Assembly (NCBI GenBank): GCA_002279285.1
Contig: NCBR01000198.1
Coordinates: forward strand, 1-5,034
Length of the DNA: 5,034 bases
Reading direction: 5' to 3'
Source of the DNA: Acidobacteria bacterium 37-71-11
Lineage (GTDB): Bacteria; Acidobacteriota; Thermoanaerobaculia; Thermoanaerobaculales; Thermoanaerobaculaceae
Positions 1 to 5,034 of this stretch are shown piece by piece. How positions within the stretch are numbered: the stretch's first letter is position 1; each line of letters starts with the position of its first letter. The notes under the pieces are model-generated. The model was not told the DNA's origin, ran no database searches, and worked only from the letters and a program-made list of their open reading frames with translations. A program made the position numbers and the translations under genes.

Positions 1-1
1 C

Positions 2-1033
2 TTCAACTCGAAGGTGAAGAAGGGCGAGCTGATCGCCAAGATCGACCCGCAGCTTTTCCAGGCGAGCGTGGCGCAGGCGCGCGCCAACTACGTGGCCGCG
101 CAGGGCAACCTGGCCAAGGCGAAAGCGCAGGCGCTGGACGCCGAGCGCCAGTACAAGCGCAGCGTGACCCTCGCCGAGCGCAAGCTGATCGCCCAGGCGG
201 ACCTCGACACCGCTCAAGCCACCGCCGACGCCGCCAAGGCCGGAGTCGACGCCGCGGCCGGCTCGGTCGCGCAGGCCAACGCCCAGCTGCACTCGGCGGA
301 GGTCAACCTGGCCTACACGGACATCATCTCCCCGACCAACGGCGTCGTGATCTCCCGCAACGTGGACGTCGGCCAGACCGTGGCGGCCTCGCTGCAGGCG
401 CCGACCCTCTTCCTCATCGCCGAGGACCTGCGCAAGATGCAGGTGGACACGAGTGTGGCCGAGGCCGACATCGGCCAGCTGCGGACCGGGATGCCCGCCA
501 CGTTCACCGTGGACGCCTATCCAACGGCAACGTTCGTCGGCACGGTGCGGCAGATCCGCAACGCGCCGCAGACGGTGCAGAACGTGGTGACCTACGACGC
601 GGTGATCGACGTCGACAACAGCGATCTCAAGCTGAAGCCGGGGATGACCGCCAACTGCACGTTCATCTACGCCGAGGAGGATAACGCCCTGCGCGTTCCG
701 AACGCCGCGCTCCGCTTCCATCCTCCCGCCGCGCTGCTTGCCAGCCTCCAACCCGCGGCGCCGGCCGCTGGGCGAGGGACACGCGGGGCGGGTCCTCAGG
801 CCGCGGGGGCGGGGAGCGGGATGCCGGCGAAGGCCCTCGGCAGCGCCGACCGCAAGACGGTTTGGGTGCTGCGCGCCGGCAAGCCCGTGCGGGTCGCGAT
901 CCGCACGGGCGTCACGGACGGCATCATGAGCGCGCTGGTGGAGGGCGACCTGGCCGTTGGCGACAGCGCGATCACCGACGTGTCCGGAGGCAACGGCCAG
1001 CAACGGGCGGGCGGCTTCGGGCGGATGTTCTGA
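2..1033 (+). CDS. macA: MacA-like periplasmic adaptor (membrane fusion protein) of a tripartite efflux pump, 5' truncated by window edge
   Basis: This is the periplasmic adaptor that would link the inner-membrane ABC permease to the TolC-type channel. The frame is open from base 2, giving 343 visible residues; the N-terminus (signal or membrane anchor, first strands of the lipoyl and barrel domains) lies outside the window. The visible part begins in the first lipoyl half (VKKGELIAKIDP, residues 5-16). An Ala/Gln/Lys-rich alpha-helical hairpin follows (about 17-103), then the second lipoyl half (SPTNGVVISRNVDVGQTV, about 110-127), the beta-barrel domain (about 140-225, with LKLKPGMTANCTF) and a membrane-proximal domain. 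That last domain is split by an Ala/Gly/Pro-rich, low-complexity linker (about 243-280) and resumes at KTVWVLRAGKPV. The C-terminus is Gly-rich and ends GGFGRMF, as I recall for many MacA-like adaptors. A GTG at 14 is in frame but would cut the lipoyl domain, so it is not the start. RND-type adaptors share this fold; the neighbouring ABC genes favour the MacA type. Confidence 0.93.
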   Translation, partial: FNSKVKKGELIAKIDPQLFQASVAQARANYVAAQGNLAKAKAQALDAERQYKRSVTLAERKLIAQADLDTAQATADAAKAGVDAAAGSVAQANAQLHSAEVNLAYTDIISPTNGVVISRNVDVGQTVAASLQAPTLFLIAEDLRKMQVDTSVAEADIGQLRTGMPATFTVDAYPTATFVGTVRQIRNAPQTVQNVVTYDAVIDVDNSDLKLKPGMTANCTFIYAEEDNALRVPNAALRFHPPAALLASLQPAAPAAGRGTRGAGPQAAGAGSGMPAKALGSADRKTVWVLRAGKPVRVAIRTGVTDGIMSALVEGDLAVGDSAITDVSGGNGQQRAGGFGRMF

Positions 1034-1040
1034 GGGCGTG

Positions 1041-1787
1041 ATGGCAAACGAGCCGAACTTGCTGCAGTTGGAGGACGTCACCAAGGTGTACCGGATGGGC
1101 GACGTCGAGGTCCACGCGCTGCGCGGCGTGTCGTTCGCGGTCGCGGAGGGCGAGTTCGTCGCGATCATGGGGGCGTCCGGCTCGGGGAAGTCGACGCTCA
1201 TGAACATCATCGGCTGCCTCGATCGTCCAACGTCGGGGCGCTACCTGCTCGCCGGAGAGGACGTGTCGGGCCTCGACCGCGACGCGCTCGCCGAGAAGCG
1301 CAGCCGCACGCTCGGCTTCGTCTTCCAGAACTTCAACCTGCTCTCGCGCACGTCGGCGATCGAGAACGTCGAGCTGCCGTTGCTGTATGCGGGCGCACAC
1401 ACCCGCGAGCGCCACGAGCGCGCCCACGCCGCCCTTGAACGCGTCGGCTTGGCCGAGAGGATCCACCACCACCCGAACCAGATGTCCGGAGGGCAGCAAC
1501 AGCGGGTCGCGATCGCGCGGGCGCTGGTCTCCAACCCCAAGGTCATCCTCGCGGACGAGCCGACCGGAAACCTCGACTCGGTCACCAGCGTGGAGGTCAT
1601 GGCGCTGTTCCAGGAGCTGCGCGACTCCGGCATCACGGTCGTCCTCGTGACCCACGAGCCCGACATCGCGAGGTATGCGGCGCGAGTGGTGGTGATGAAG
1701 GATGGCAAGCTGCAGTCCGACGTCCGCCAGGAGCCGCAGCGCGCCGTTCCGGCGCCCGCCGAGGCGGCTGTTGGAGGCGAGTCATGA
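1041..1787 (+). CDS. MacB/LolD-type ABC transporter ATP-binding protein
   Basis: This is the cytoplasmic ATPase subunit that drives the adjacent permease, 248 residues, the usual length for a stand-alone MacB/LolD-type ATPase. All ABC motifs are visible: A-loop Tyr17 (TKVYRMG), Walker A GASGSGKS at 44-51, Q-loop Gln96 (FVFQNFNLL), signature MSGGQ at 148-152 followed by QQRVAIARAL, Walker B VILADEP with catalytic Glu173, D-loop NLDS at 177-180 and H-loop His205 (VTHEPD). The phrases MGxSGSGKSTLMNIIGCLDRPTSG and DEPTGNLDSxTSxEVM are typical of the MacB/LolD/FtsE branch. The last ~20 residues are an Ala/Pro-rich tail. I chose ATG 1041 because homology begins right after it; an in-frame ATG at 957 would lie inside the adaptor gene. 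A GTG at 1038 is an equally placed alternative. The gene starts 7 bp after the adaptor stop; a GAGGG at 1032-1036 overlapping that stop may be its ribosome site, though the spacing of 4 is short, suggesting coupling. Confidence 0.96.
   Translation: MANEPNLLQLEDVTKVYRMGDVEVHALRGVSFAVAEGEFVAIMGASGSGKSTLMNIIGCLDRPTSGRYLLAGEDVSGLDRDALAEKRSRTLGFVFQNFNLLSRTSAIENVELPLLYAGAHTRERHERAHAALERVGLAERIHHHPNQMSGGQQQRVAIARALVSNPKVILADEPTGNLDSVTSVEVMALFQELRDSGITVVLVTHEPDIARYAARVVVMKDGKLQSDVRQEPQRAVPAPAEAAVGGES
1773..1777 (+). promoter_or_regulatory. Ribosome binding site of the permease gene
   Basis: GGAGG lies 6 bases before the ATG at 1784, inside the 3' end of the ATPase gene. It fixes the permease start in the ATGA overlap. 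Confidence 0.75.
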
Positions 1788-3013
1788 ACCCGCTGCAGAC
1801 CCTGCGGGTGGCGATCCGCGCGCTGCTCCGCAACAAGATGCGCTCGTTCCTCACGACCCTCGGCATCATCATCGGCGTCTCCGCGGTGATCGCGATGGTC
1901 GCCATCGGCGAGGGGGCCAAGGCGATGGTCGAGCAGTCGTTCGCCGCAATGGGCTCCAACCTGCTCATCATCCTGCCCGGCACCACGACCGCCGGCGGCC
2001 AGCACGGCGGCTTCGGCAGCATGCCGACGCTGACGTGGGACGACCTGAAGGCGATTCAGACCGAGGTCCCGAGCGTGAAGTACGCCGCGGCGCAGCTGCG
2101 GACCGTGGCGCAGATCGTCTCCGAGGACCAGAACTGGAGCACCGGGGTGTACGGCACCTCCCCCGAGTACTTCGCGATCCGTGACTGGCCGGTGGCGCAG
2201 GGCGCCCCGATGAGCGAGTCCGACGCGGAGGGGGGCAGCAAGATCGTCCTGCTCGGCCAGACGGTCGTGGACAAGCTGTTCGGCGCCAACACCAACCCGA
2301 TCGGCCAGCTGGTGCGGATCAACAACACCCCGTTCCAGGTGCAGGCGGTGCTGGCAGCGAAAGGCCAGTCGCCGATGGGGCAGGACTACGACGACGCGGC
2401 GTTCATCCCGTTGAAGACGTTCCAGACCAAGATCCAGGGCGGGCTGCATCAGTTCATCTCGGGCGTGATCTTCGTTGGCGCCACCTCGCCGGCGGGAACG
2501 GTGCGGGCCGAGAAGCAAATCCGCAGCCTGCTGCGCGACCGGCACCATCTCGCGGCCGGAACGGACGACGACTTCTCGATCCGCAACCTGACCGAGCTCG
2601 CGAGCGCCCGCGAGCAGGGCACCAATACGCTGACGACGTTGCTCGCCAGCATCGCGGCGGTCTCACTCTTGGTCGGCGGGATCGGGATCATGAACATCAT
2701 GCTGGTGTCGGTCACCGAGCGCACGCGCGAGATCGGCGTGCGGATGGCCGTCGGGGCGAAGCCGCGCAACATCCTGGCGCAGTTCCTCGTGGAGGCGCTC
2801 ACCCTGTCGTTCGCAGGCGGCCTCATTGGGGTCGTTCTGGGGTTGGTCGCGGCCCAGTGGCTGGCCGCGCGCTTCCATTGGCCGATGTTGATCCGCCCCG
2901 ACATCATCGTCATCTCCGTCGTTTTCAGCGCGCTGGTCGGCGTCATTTTCGGGATCTACCCGGCCCGAAAGGCATCCCGCCTCGATCCGATCGAGGCCTT
3001 GAGGTTCGAGTGA
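1784..3013 (+). CDS. macB: MacB-type ABC transporter permease (MacB_PCD and FtsX domains)
   Basis: This is the inner-membrane subunit of the efflux pump, 409 residues, matching the permease half of fused MacB. Four membrane segments are visible: TM1 about 22-42 (SFLTTLGIIIGVSAVIAMVAIG), a large periplasmic domain about 45-280 (MacB_PCD type), then TM2 about 282-309, TM3 about 333-358 and TM4 about 374-393 forming the FtsX domain. Hallmarks are RNKMRSFLTTLGIIIGV near the N-terminus, GGIGIMNIMLVSVTERTREIGVRMAVGAK (about 298-326) after TM2, which includes the ATPase-contacting coupling segment, and the C-terminal YPARKASRLDPIEALRFE. In the known MacB mechanism, ATP-driven closure of the cytoplasmic side is transmitted through the stalk to the periplasmic domain to push substrate into the adaptor-channel conduit; no substrate crosses the membrane through it. 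The start overlaps the ATPase stop (ATGA) and has a good GGAGG. I see no damage or missing domain. Confidence 0.96.
   Translation: MNPLQTLRVAIRALLRNKMRSFLTTLGIIIGVSAVIAMVAIGEGAKAMVEQSFAAMGSNLLIILPGTTTAGGQHGGFGSMPTLTWDDLKAIQTEVPSVKYAAAQLRTVAQIVSEDQNWSTGVYGTSPEYFAIRDWPVAQGAPMSESDAEGGSKIVLLGQTVVDKLFGANTNPIGQLVRINNTPFQVQAVLAAKGQSPMGQDYDDAAFIPLKTFQTKIQGGLHQFISGVIFVGATSPAGTVRAEKQIRSLLRDRHHLAAGTDDDFSIRNLTELASAREQGTNTLTTLLASIAAVSLLVGGIGIMNIMLVSVTERTREIGVRMAVGAKPRNILAQFLVEALTLSFAGGLIGVVLGLVAAQWLAARFHWPMLIRPDIIVISVVFSALVGVIFGIYPARKASRLDPIEALRFE
3001..3004 (+). promoter_or_regulatory. Ribosome binding site of the outer-membrane channel gene
   Basis: GAGG, part of TTGAGG, sits 8 bases before ATG 3013 and overlaps the last codons of the permease gene. 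It supports the TGATG-overlap start over the in-frame ATG at 3031. Confidence 0.6.
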
Positions 3014-4314
3014 TGATTGCAAACCTTGCCATGATCGTTCTCGCGGCGGCGGCCCCGGCCGCCCCGCCGCGCATCCTGACCCTCGACGAGGCGCTCGCCA
3101 CTGCGCGCGCCCAACAGCCCCAGGTGCGGCAGGCTGCCGCAGCGACCCAGGCGGCGCTCGCGCGCACCGACGAGTCGCTGGCCCCGATGCTGCCGCAGGT
3201 CGGCGGCAGCGCGAACTACCAGCGAGCGACCGCGAACTACGCCTCCCGCCCGGGTTCGCTGCCGTCTCAGATTTCGGGAGGGAGCTCCAGCCAGAGCTGG
3301 GCCACCTCCAACTACTTCTACCTCGGCCTCAACGCCAGCCTGTTGCTCTACGATTTCGGGCAGTCGCGCTCGAGGTGGCGATCGTCACAGGCGAGTGCGG
3401 CGTCGCAACGGGACAGTGAGCGCGCCACGATGGAGCAGGTGCTGTTCTCCGTCCGCACGGCGTACTTCCAGGCGCGCGCGGCGAAGGGCCTGGTCACCGT
3501 CGCGCGCGACACGCTTGCGAACCAACAGAAGCACATGGACCAGACCCAGGGGTTCGTCGAGGTGGGGACGCAGGCGGAGATCGCCCTGGCGCAGGCAAAG
3601 ACCGCGGTTGCCAACGCGGATGTCGCGCTCATCACCGCGGAGAACGGCTACGCAACGGCCAAGGCACTGCTCAACCAGGCGATGGGCGTGGAAGGGCCGA
3701 CGGACTACAACGTGGCCGACGAGACGTTGCCTCCGATCGCCGGCGAGGACGGTTCGACGGACACGCTGCTGGATGAGGCGATCAACGCCCGCCCGGAGCT
3801 CGCCGCGCTCGCGCAGCAAGTGCGCGCGCAGGAGCTGACCGTCCGGGCGCTGCGGGGCGCGTACGCTCCGACGCTCGGGATGTCCACCGGCTTCTCCGAC
3901 GCGGGCGTGCACCCCTCCAGCCTCACCTGGAACTGGAACGTCGCGATGGGGCTGACCGTACCGATCTTCCAGGGCGGCCTGACGAAGGCCCGGGTGGTCG
4001 AGGCCGAGGCGAACCTCGCGGCGGTCCGGGCGCAGGCCGACGCCGCGCGGCAACAGGTCCGGTTCGAGGTGGAGCAGGCGCGCCTCGCCGTTCGCGCCGC
4101 AAAGGCCGCGTTGTCGGCGAGCGCCGACGCGCTGGTCAATGCCCAGGAGCAGCTCCGCCTGGCCGAGGGCCGCTACGAGACCGGGGTCGGGAGCATCATC
4201 GAACTCGGCGACTCGCAGGTCGCTCTGACCAGCGCGGCGCAGCAAAGGGTGCAGGCCGATTACAACCTCTCGCAGGCGCGGGCGGGACTCCTCAAGGCGC
4301 TCGGCCGCGAGTGA
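3013..4314 (+). CDS. TolC-family outer-membrane efflux protein
   Basis: This is the outer-membrane channel component, predicted to form a trimeric barrel with a periplasmic alpha-helical tunnel that docks onto the adaptor. It has 433 residues, normal for the family. A short hydrophobic N-terminus (about residues 4-18, Ala-rich with APAAPP) is a likely Sec signal peptide, but the stretch before it carries no Lys or Arg, which is unusual. Two outer-membrane efflux (OEP) repeats follow, about 21-225 and 250-430. Each has an amphipathic helical part and a beta segment ending in the conserved turn: SLLLYDFGQSRSRW (109-122) and GLTVPIFQGGLTKARV (313-328). RYETGVGSIIELGDSQVAL (387-405) is a typical family signature near the C-terminal helix; its counterpart in the first repeat is VEVGTQAEIALAQAK (182-196). 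Translation starts at ATG 3013 by a TGATG overlap with the permease stop; ATG 3031 would shorten the signal peptide too much. This is the last gene of the operon. Confidence 0.95.
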   Translation: MIANLAMIVLAAAAPAAPPRILTLDEALATARAQQPQVRQAAAATQAALARTDESLAPMLPQVGGSANYQRATANYASRPGSLPSQISGGSSSQSWATSNYFYLGLNASLLLYDFGQSRSRWRSSQASAASQRDSERATMEQVLFSVRTAYFQARAAKGLVTVARDTLANQQKHMDQTQGFVEVGTQAEIALAQAKTAVANADVALITAENGYATAKALLNQAMGVEGPTDYNVADETLPPIAGEDGSTDTLLDEAINARPELAALAQQVRAQELTVRALRGAYAPTLGMSTGFSDAGVHPSSLTWNWNVAMGLTVPIFQGGLTKARVVEAEANLAAVRAQADAARQQVRFEVEQARLAVRAAKAALSASADALVNAQEQLRLAEGRYETGVGSIIELGDSQVALTSAAQQRVQADYNLSQARAGLLKALGRE

Positions 4315-4333
4315 CCGCGGGGGCGACCCCCGG
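4315..4333 (+). terminator. GC-rich hairpin after the operon, possible terminator
   Basis: Directly after the channel stop codon, GGGGG (4319-4323) pairs with CCCCC (4327-4331) around a CGA loop. A further C-G pair at 4318/4332 follows, then one more C-G across a bulged G. The downstream bases are pyrimidine-rich (cctcctcttcacc) but have no true T-run. It could therefore be a weak intrinsic terminator, a 3' RNA-stabilising stem, or chance in GC-rich DNA. Confidence 0.4.
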
Positions 4334-4413
4334 ACCTCCTCTTCACCCCGTGCCGGGCTCTCGTCTCGGCCCGAGGCGTCGGCCGCTCGCTCAGCCTTGC
4401 GATCCTGCTTCCT

Positions 4414-4501
4414 TTCACTCCGTGGAGCCTCTTTGGTTGCCGGCCCGGCCGCTGGCGTTGGCCCTCTTGTTCACTGCGTGAGGCCTTTCTTTGTTTGGCC
4501 C
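4414..4501. repeat. Two diverged direct copies of a ~30-bp hairpin-bearing motif
   Basis: Copy A (about 4414-4443) and copy B (about 4470-4501) share the order TTCACT-n-CGTG-n-GCCT-n-TTTG-n-TTG-n-C, with small gaps. Each begins with a small stem: 4413-4418 with 4422-4427 (loop tcc) and 4470-4474 with 4478-4482 (loop tgc), both using some G-T pairs. The repeat is imperfect and was aligned by eye. Confidence 0.4.
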
Positions 4502-4620
4502 GCAGGCTACGGCCGTGTCGCTCGGGCGGCGCATCGAGCGCCGCCCGAAGGCGCGCCTGCGCGTGCGACCCAGCTGGCCAGATCGGCGGGCGGAGCCTCG
4601 CTGTTGCGGGCAGGCTACGG
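4502..4620. repeat. 11-bp direct repeat pair GCAGGCTACGG
   Basis: GCAGGCTACGG occurs exactly at 4502-4512 and again at 4610-4620, 108 bp apart. Similar but not identical flanks follow (ccgtgtcg and ttgtggtc). The copies bracket the 11-bp perfect hairpin at 4522-4548. Confidence 0.6.
4522..4548. repeat. Perfect 11-bp inverted repeat (hairpin)
   Basis: TCGGGCGGCGC (4522-4532) is followed by a 5-base loop ATCGA and its exact reverse complement (4538-4548). No T-run follows on either side, so terminator function is unlikely from sequence alone. It may be a REP-like element or an RNA stem. Confidence 0.65.
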
Positions 4621-4661
4621 TTGTGGTCTTTGCTTGCCGAGGATCATCCGGCCAACCTCAC

Positions 4662-4745
4662 CCCCGCTTCGCTGGCTGGGGTCGCGCCGTATCCCGCGTC
4701 GCGCCCCCGCCCCCCACCCGCGCGGTCCCTTCGCTTTGCTCAGGG
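4662..4745. repeat. Two short CTTCGCT-core palindromic elements (REP-like)
   Basis: Two short elements share the core CTTCGCT (4667-4673 and 4729-4735), each flanked by a small outer stem: CCCC/GGGG at 4662-4681 and CCCT/AGGG at 4727-4745. The second resembles, from memory, the widespread interspersed CCTTCG...CTCAGG repeats whose translations give junk strings such as ALSKAKG (which is what the - strand reads here). The assignment is by resemblance only. Confidence 0.4.
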
Positions 4746-4799
4746 CCAGCGTTTCCACCCGCCGTTTTGGCTGCTCGGGACCCGCACCCCCCAACCTCT

Positions 4800-4834
4800 T
4801 TGTCGTGCACCCTTTCAATCCGGGTGTACGACAA
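4800..4834. repeat. 13-bp inverted repeat with 9-base spacer at the insertion-sequence boundary
   Basis: TTGTCGTGCACCC (4800-4812) and GGGTGTACGACAA (4822-4834) are reverse complements except for one G-T position, separated by TTTCAATCC (4813-4821). The right arm is the presumed insertion-sequence terminus. The left arm is either a second, opposed terminus or the other half of a stem. No T-run follows, arguing against a simple terminator. Confidence 0.75.
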
Positions 4835-5034
4835 GAAAGTGGTAGGGGGGTCACGCGGCGGTCCGGAGTGAGTGAGGGTGGGTGAGGAGGATGCGATCGA
4901 AGCGTCGGCTGAGGACGGCGCAGCGTAGAGCGGTGATGGCGTTGGCGCCGGCGAGGGACCAGTGCATCCCTGGGCGTTTGAGGCGGGTGCCGATCGTGTG
5001 CTTGCAGGCCGCCTCGACGACCCCGGTGGAGGTG
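4822..5034 (-). mobile_element. One end of an ISKra4-like insertion sequence, cut by window edge
   Basis: The stretch carries the 3' end of a transposase gene reading inward from the right edge. The presumed terminus is GGGTGTACGACAA at 4822, 29 bp outside the transposase stop. ISKra4-family elements, as I recall, end in GGG and make 0, 8 or 9-bp target duplications, which fits a terminus at 4822. The boundary is inferred: the other end is outside the window and could not be compared. Confidence 0.6.
4851..5034 (-). CDS. Transposase, ISKra4-like, C-terminal 60 residues (partial)
   Basis: Reading the - strand from 5033 to the TGA at 4853-4851 gives 60 residues plus stop with no interruption. 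The pattern G-V-V-E-A-A-C-K-H (residues 4-12), then R-L-K-R-P-G-M-H-W-S (17-26), G-A-N-A-I-T-A-L-R (29-37) and F-D (45-46) matches what I know of the C-terminal end of ISKra4-family DDE transposases: G.VE.ACK, about 8 residues, R, G..W, GAEA...LRAL, FD. Glu7 is a candidate for the third catalytic acid. Such an enzyme would cut and join the element ends in the cytoplasm. Related transposase families share the G..E...K...G..W layout, so the family name is likely rather than certain. The gene is convergent with the efflux operon. It is cut only by the window edge, so intactness cannot be judged. The last ~12 residues (THPHSLRTAA) are not conserved. Confidence 0.75.
   Translation of the reverse strand, partial: TSTGVVEAACKHTIGTRLKRPGMHWSLAGANAITALRCAVLSRRFDRILLTHPHSLRTAA

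Larger units (their letters stand above)
4315..4821. other. Non-coding, repeat-rich intergenic stretch
   Basis: About 500 bases lie between the channel stop and the presumed insertion-sequence end. The open frames here (for example about 4397-4885 on + and 4615-4854 on -) encode Arg/Pro/Ala-rich sequence with no recognisable fold, no consistent start signals, and mutual overlap in several frames, so I do not call genes. T-rich patches (CTTTG...TTGCC-like strings near 4431, 4489 and 4627) interrupt the GC-rich background. The stretch contains the diverged repeats, hairpin and short palindromic elements listed separately. No tRNA, rRNA or CRISPR array is seen. Confidence 0.7.

Noticed and set aside
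1038..1040. GTG directly before ATG 1041 as the ATPase start
   Set aside because: It would add one residue and leave only one base after the GAGGG; ATG 1041 is the simpler choice, though the difference is trivial.
1241..2548. 435-codon open frame on the - strand opposite the ATPase and permease
   Set aside because: It is antisense to two well-conserved genes with all motifs intact, its translation is Arg/His/Gln-rich with no recognisable domain, and long antisense frames are expected in GC-rich coding DNA.
3385..4245. 286-codon open frame on the - strand opposite the channel gene
   Set aside because: Its Arg/Leu/Asp-rich translation has no fold or start signal and lies entirely opposite a clear TolC-family gene; it is a GC-bias shadow.
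4800..4834. Stem-loop as a bidirectional transcription terminator
   Set aside because: The stem is strong, but there is no T-run on either side, and its right arm coincides with the expected GGG terminus of the insertion sequence, which explains it better.
4615..4854. 79-codon open frame on the - strand containing ALSKAKG
   Set aside because: The ALSKAKG string is the typical translation of an interspersed palindromic DNA repeat, not evidence of a protein; no ribosome site or domain is seen.
4397..4885. 162-codon open frame on the + strand in the intergenic stretch
   Set aside because: It overlaps two other open frames on the same strand, is Pro/Arg/Ala-rich with no similarity I recognise, runs through the repeats and hairpins, and enters the transposase 3' end on the opposite strand.

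Overview
The window reads as a high-GC Gram-negative bacterial chromosome segment. It holds a tightly packed tripartite efflux operon on the + strand, then a non-coding stretch rich in small repeats, then the end of an insertion sequence on the - strand. The Gram-negative call rests on a periplasmic adaptor and a TolC-type outer-membrane channel. I cannot assign a phylum. High GC plus a split MacAB-TolC operon would fit Myxococcota, Acidobacteriota, Gemmatimonadota or a high-GC proteobacterium, but nothing here decides among them.

Bases 2-4314 carry four genes in the order adaptor (MacA-like, 5' truncated by the window edge), ABC ATPase, MacB-type permease, TolC-type channel. Spacing is minimal: 7 bp between adaptor and ATPase, a 4-bp ATGA overlap between ATPase and permease, and a 1-bp TGATG overlap between permease and channel. 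This arrangement indicates one transcript with translational coupling. The promoter must lie upstream of the window. Together the products would form a MacAB-TolC type pump: the ATPase and permease work in the inner membrane as a mechanotransmission machine, the adaptor bridges the periplasm, and the channel crosses the outer membrane. The substrate cannot be read from sequence; macrolides, peptides, lipopeptides or other secreted small molecules are all known for the superfamily. Unlike E. coli MacB, the ATPase and permease are separate polypeptides.

Bases 4315-4821 contain no credible gene. They hold a GC-rich hairpin directly after the last stop (possible terminator), two diverged copies of a ~30-bp motif, an 11-bp perfect hairpin, an 11-bp direct repeat and two short CTTCGCT-containing elements resembling interspersed palindromic repeats.

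Bases 4822-5034 look like one end of an ISKra4-like insertion sequence. The last 60 codons of its transposase run on the - strand and stop at 4851, and a GGG-starting presumed terminus lies at 4822. A mirror-image copy of this terminus sits 9 bp away at 4812 and points the other way. This is the most unusual structure in the window. I found no convincing new biological system; the operon is a recognisable efflux system.
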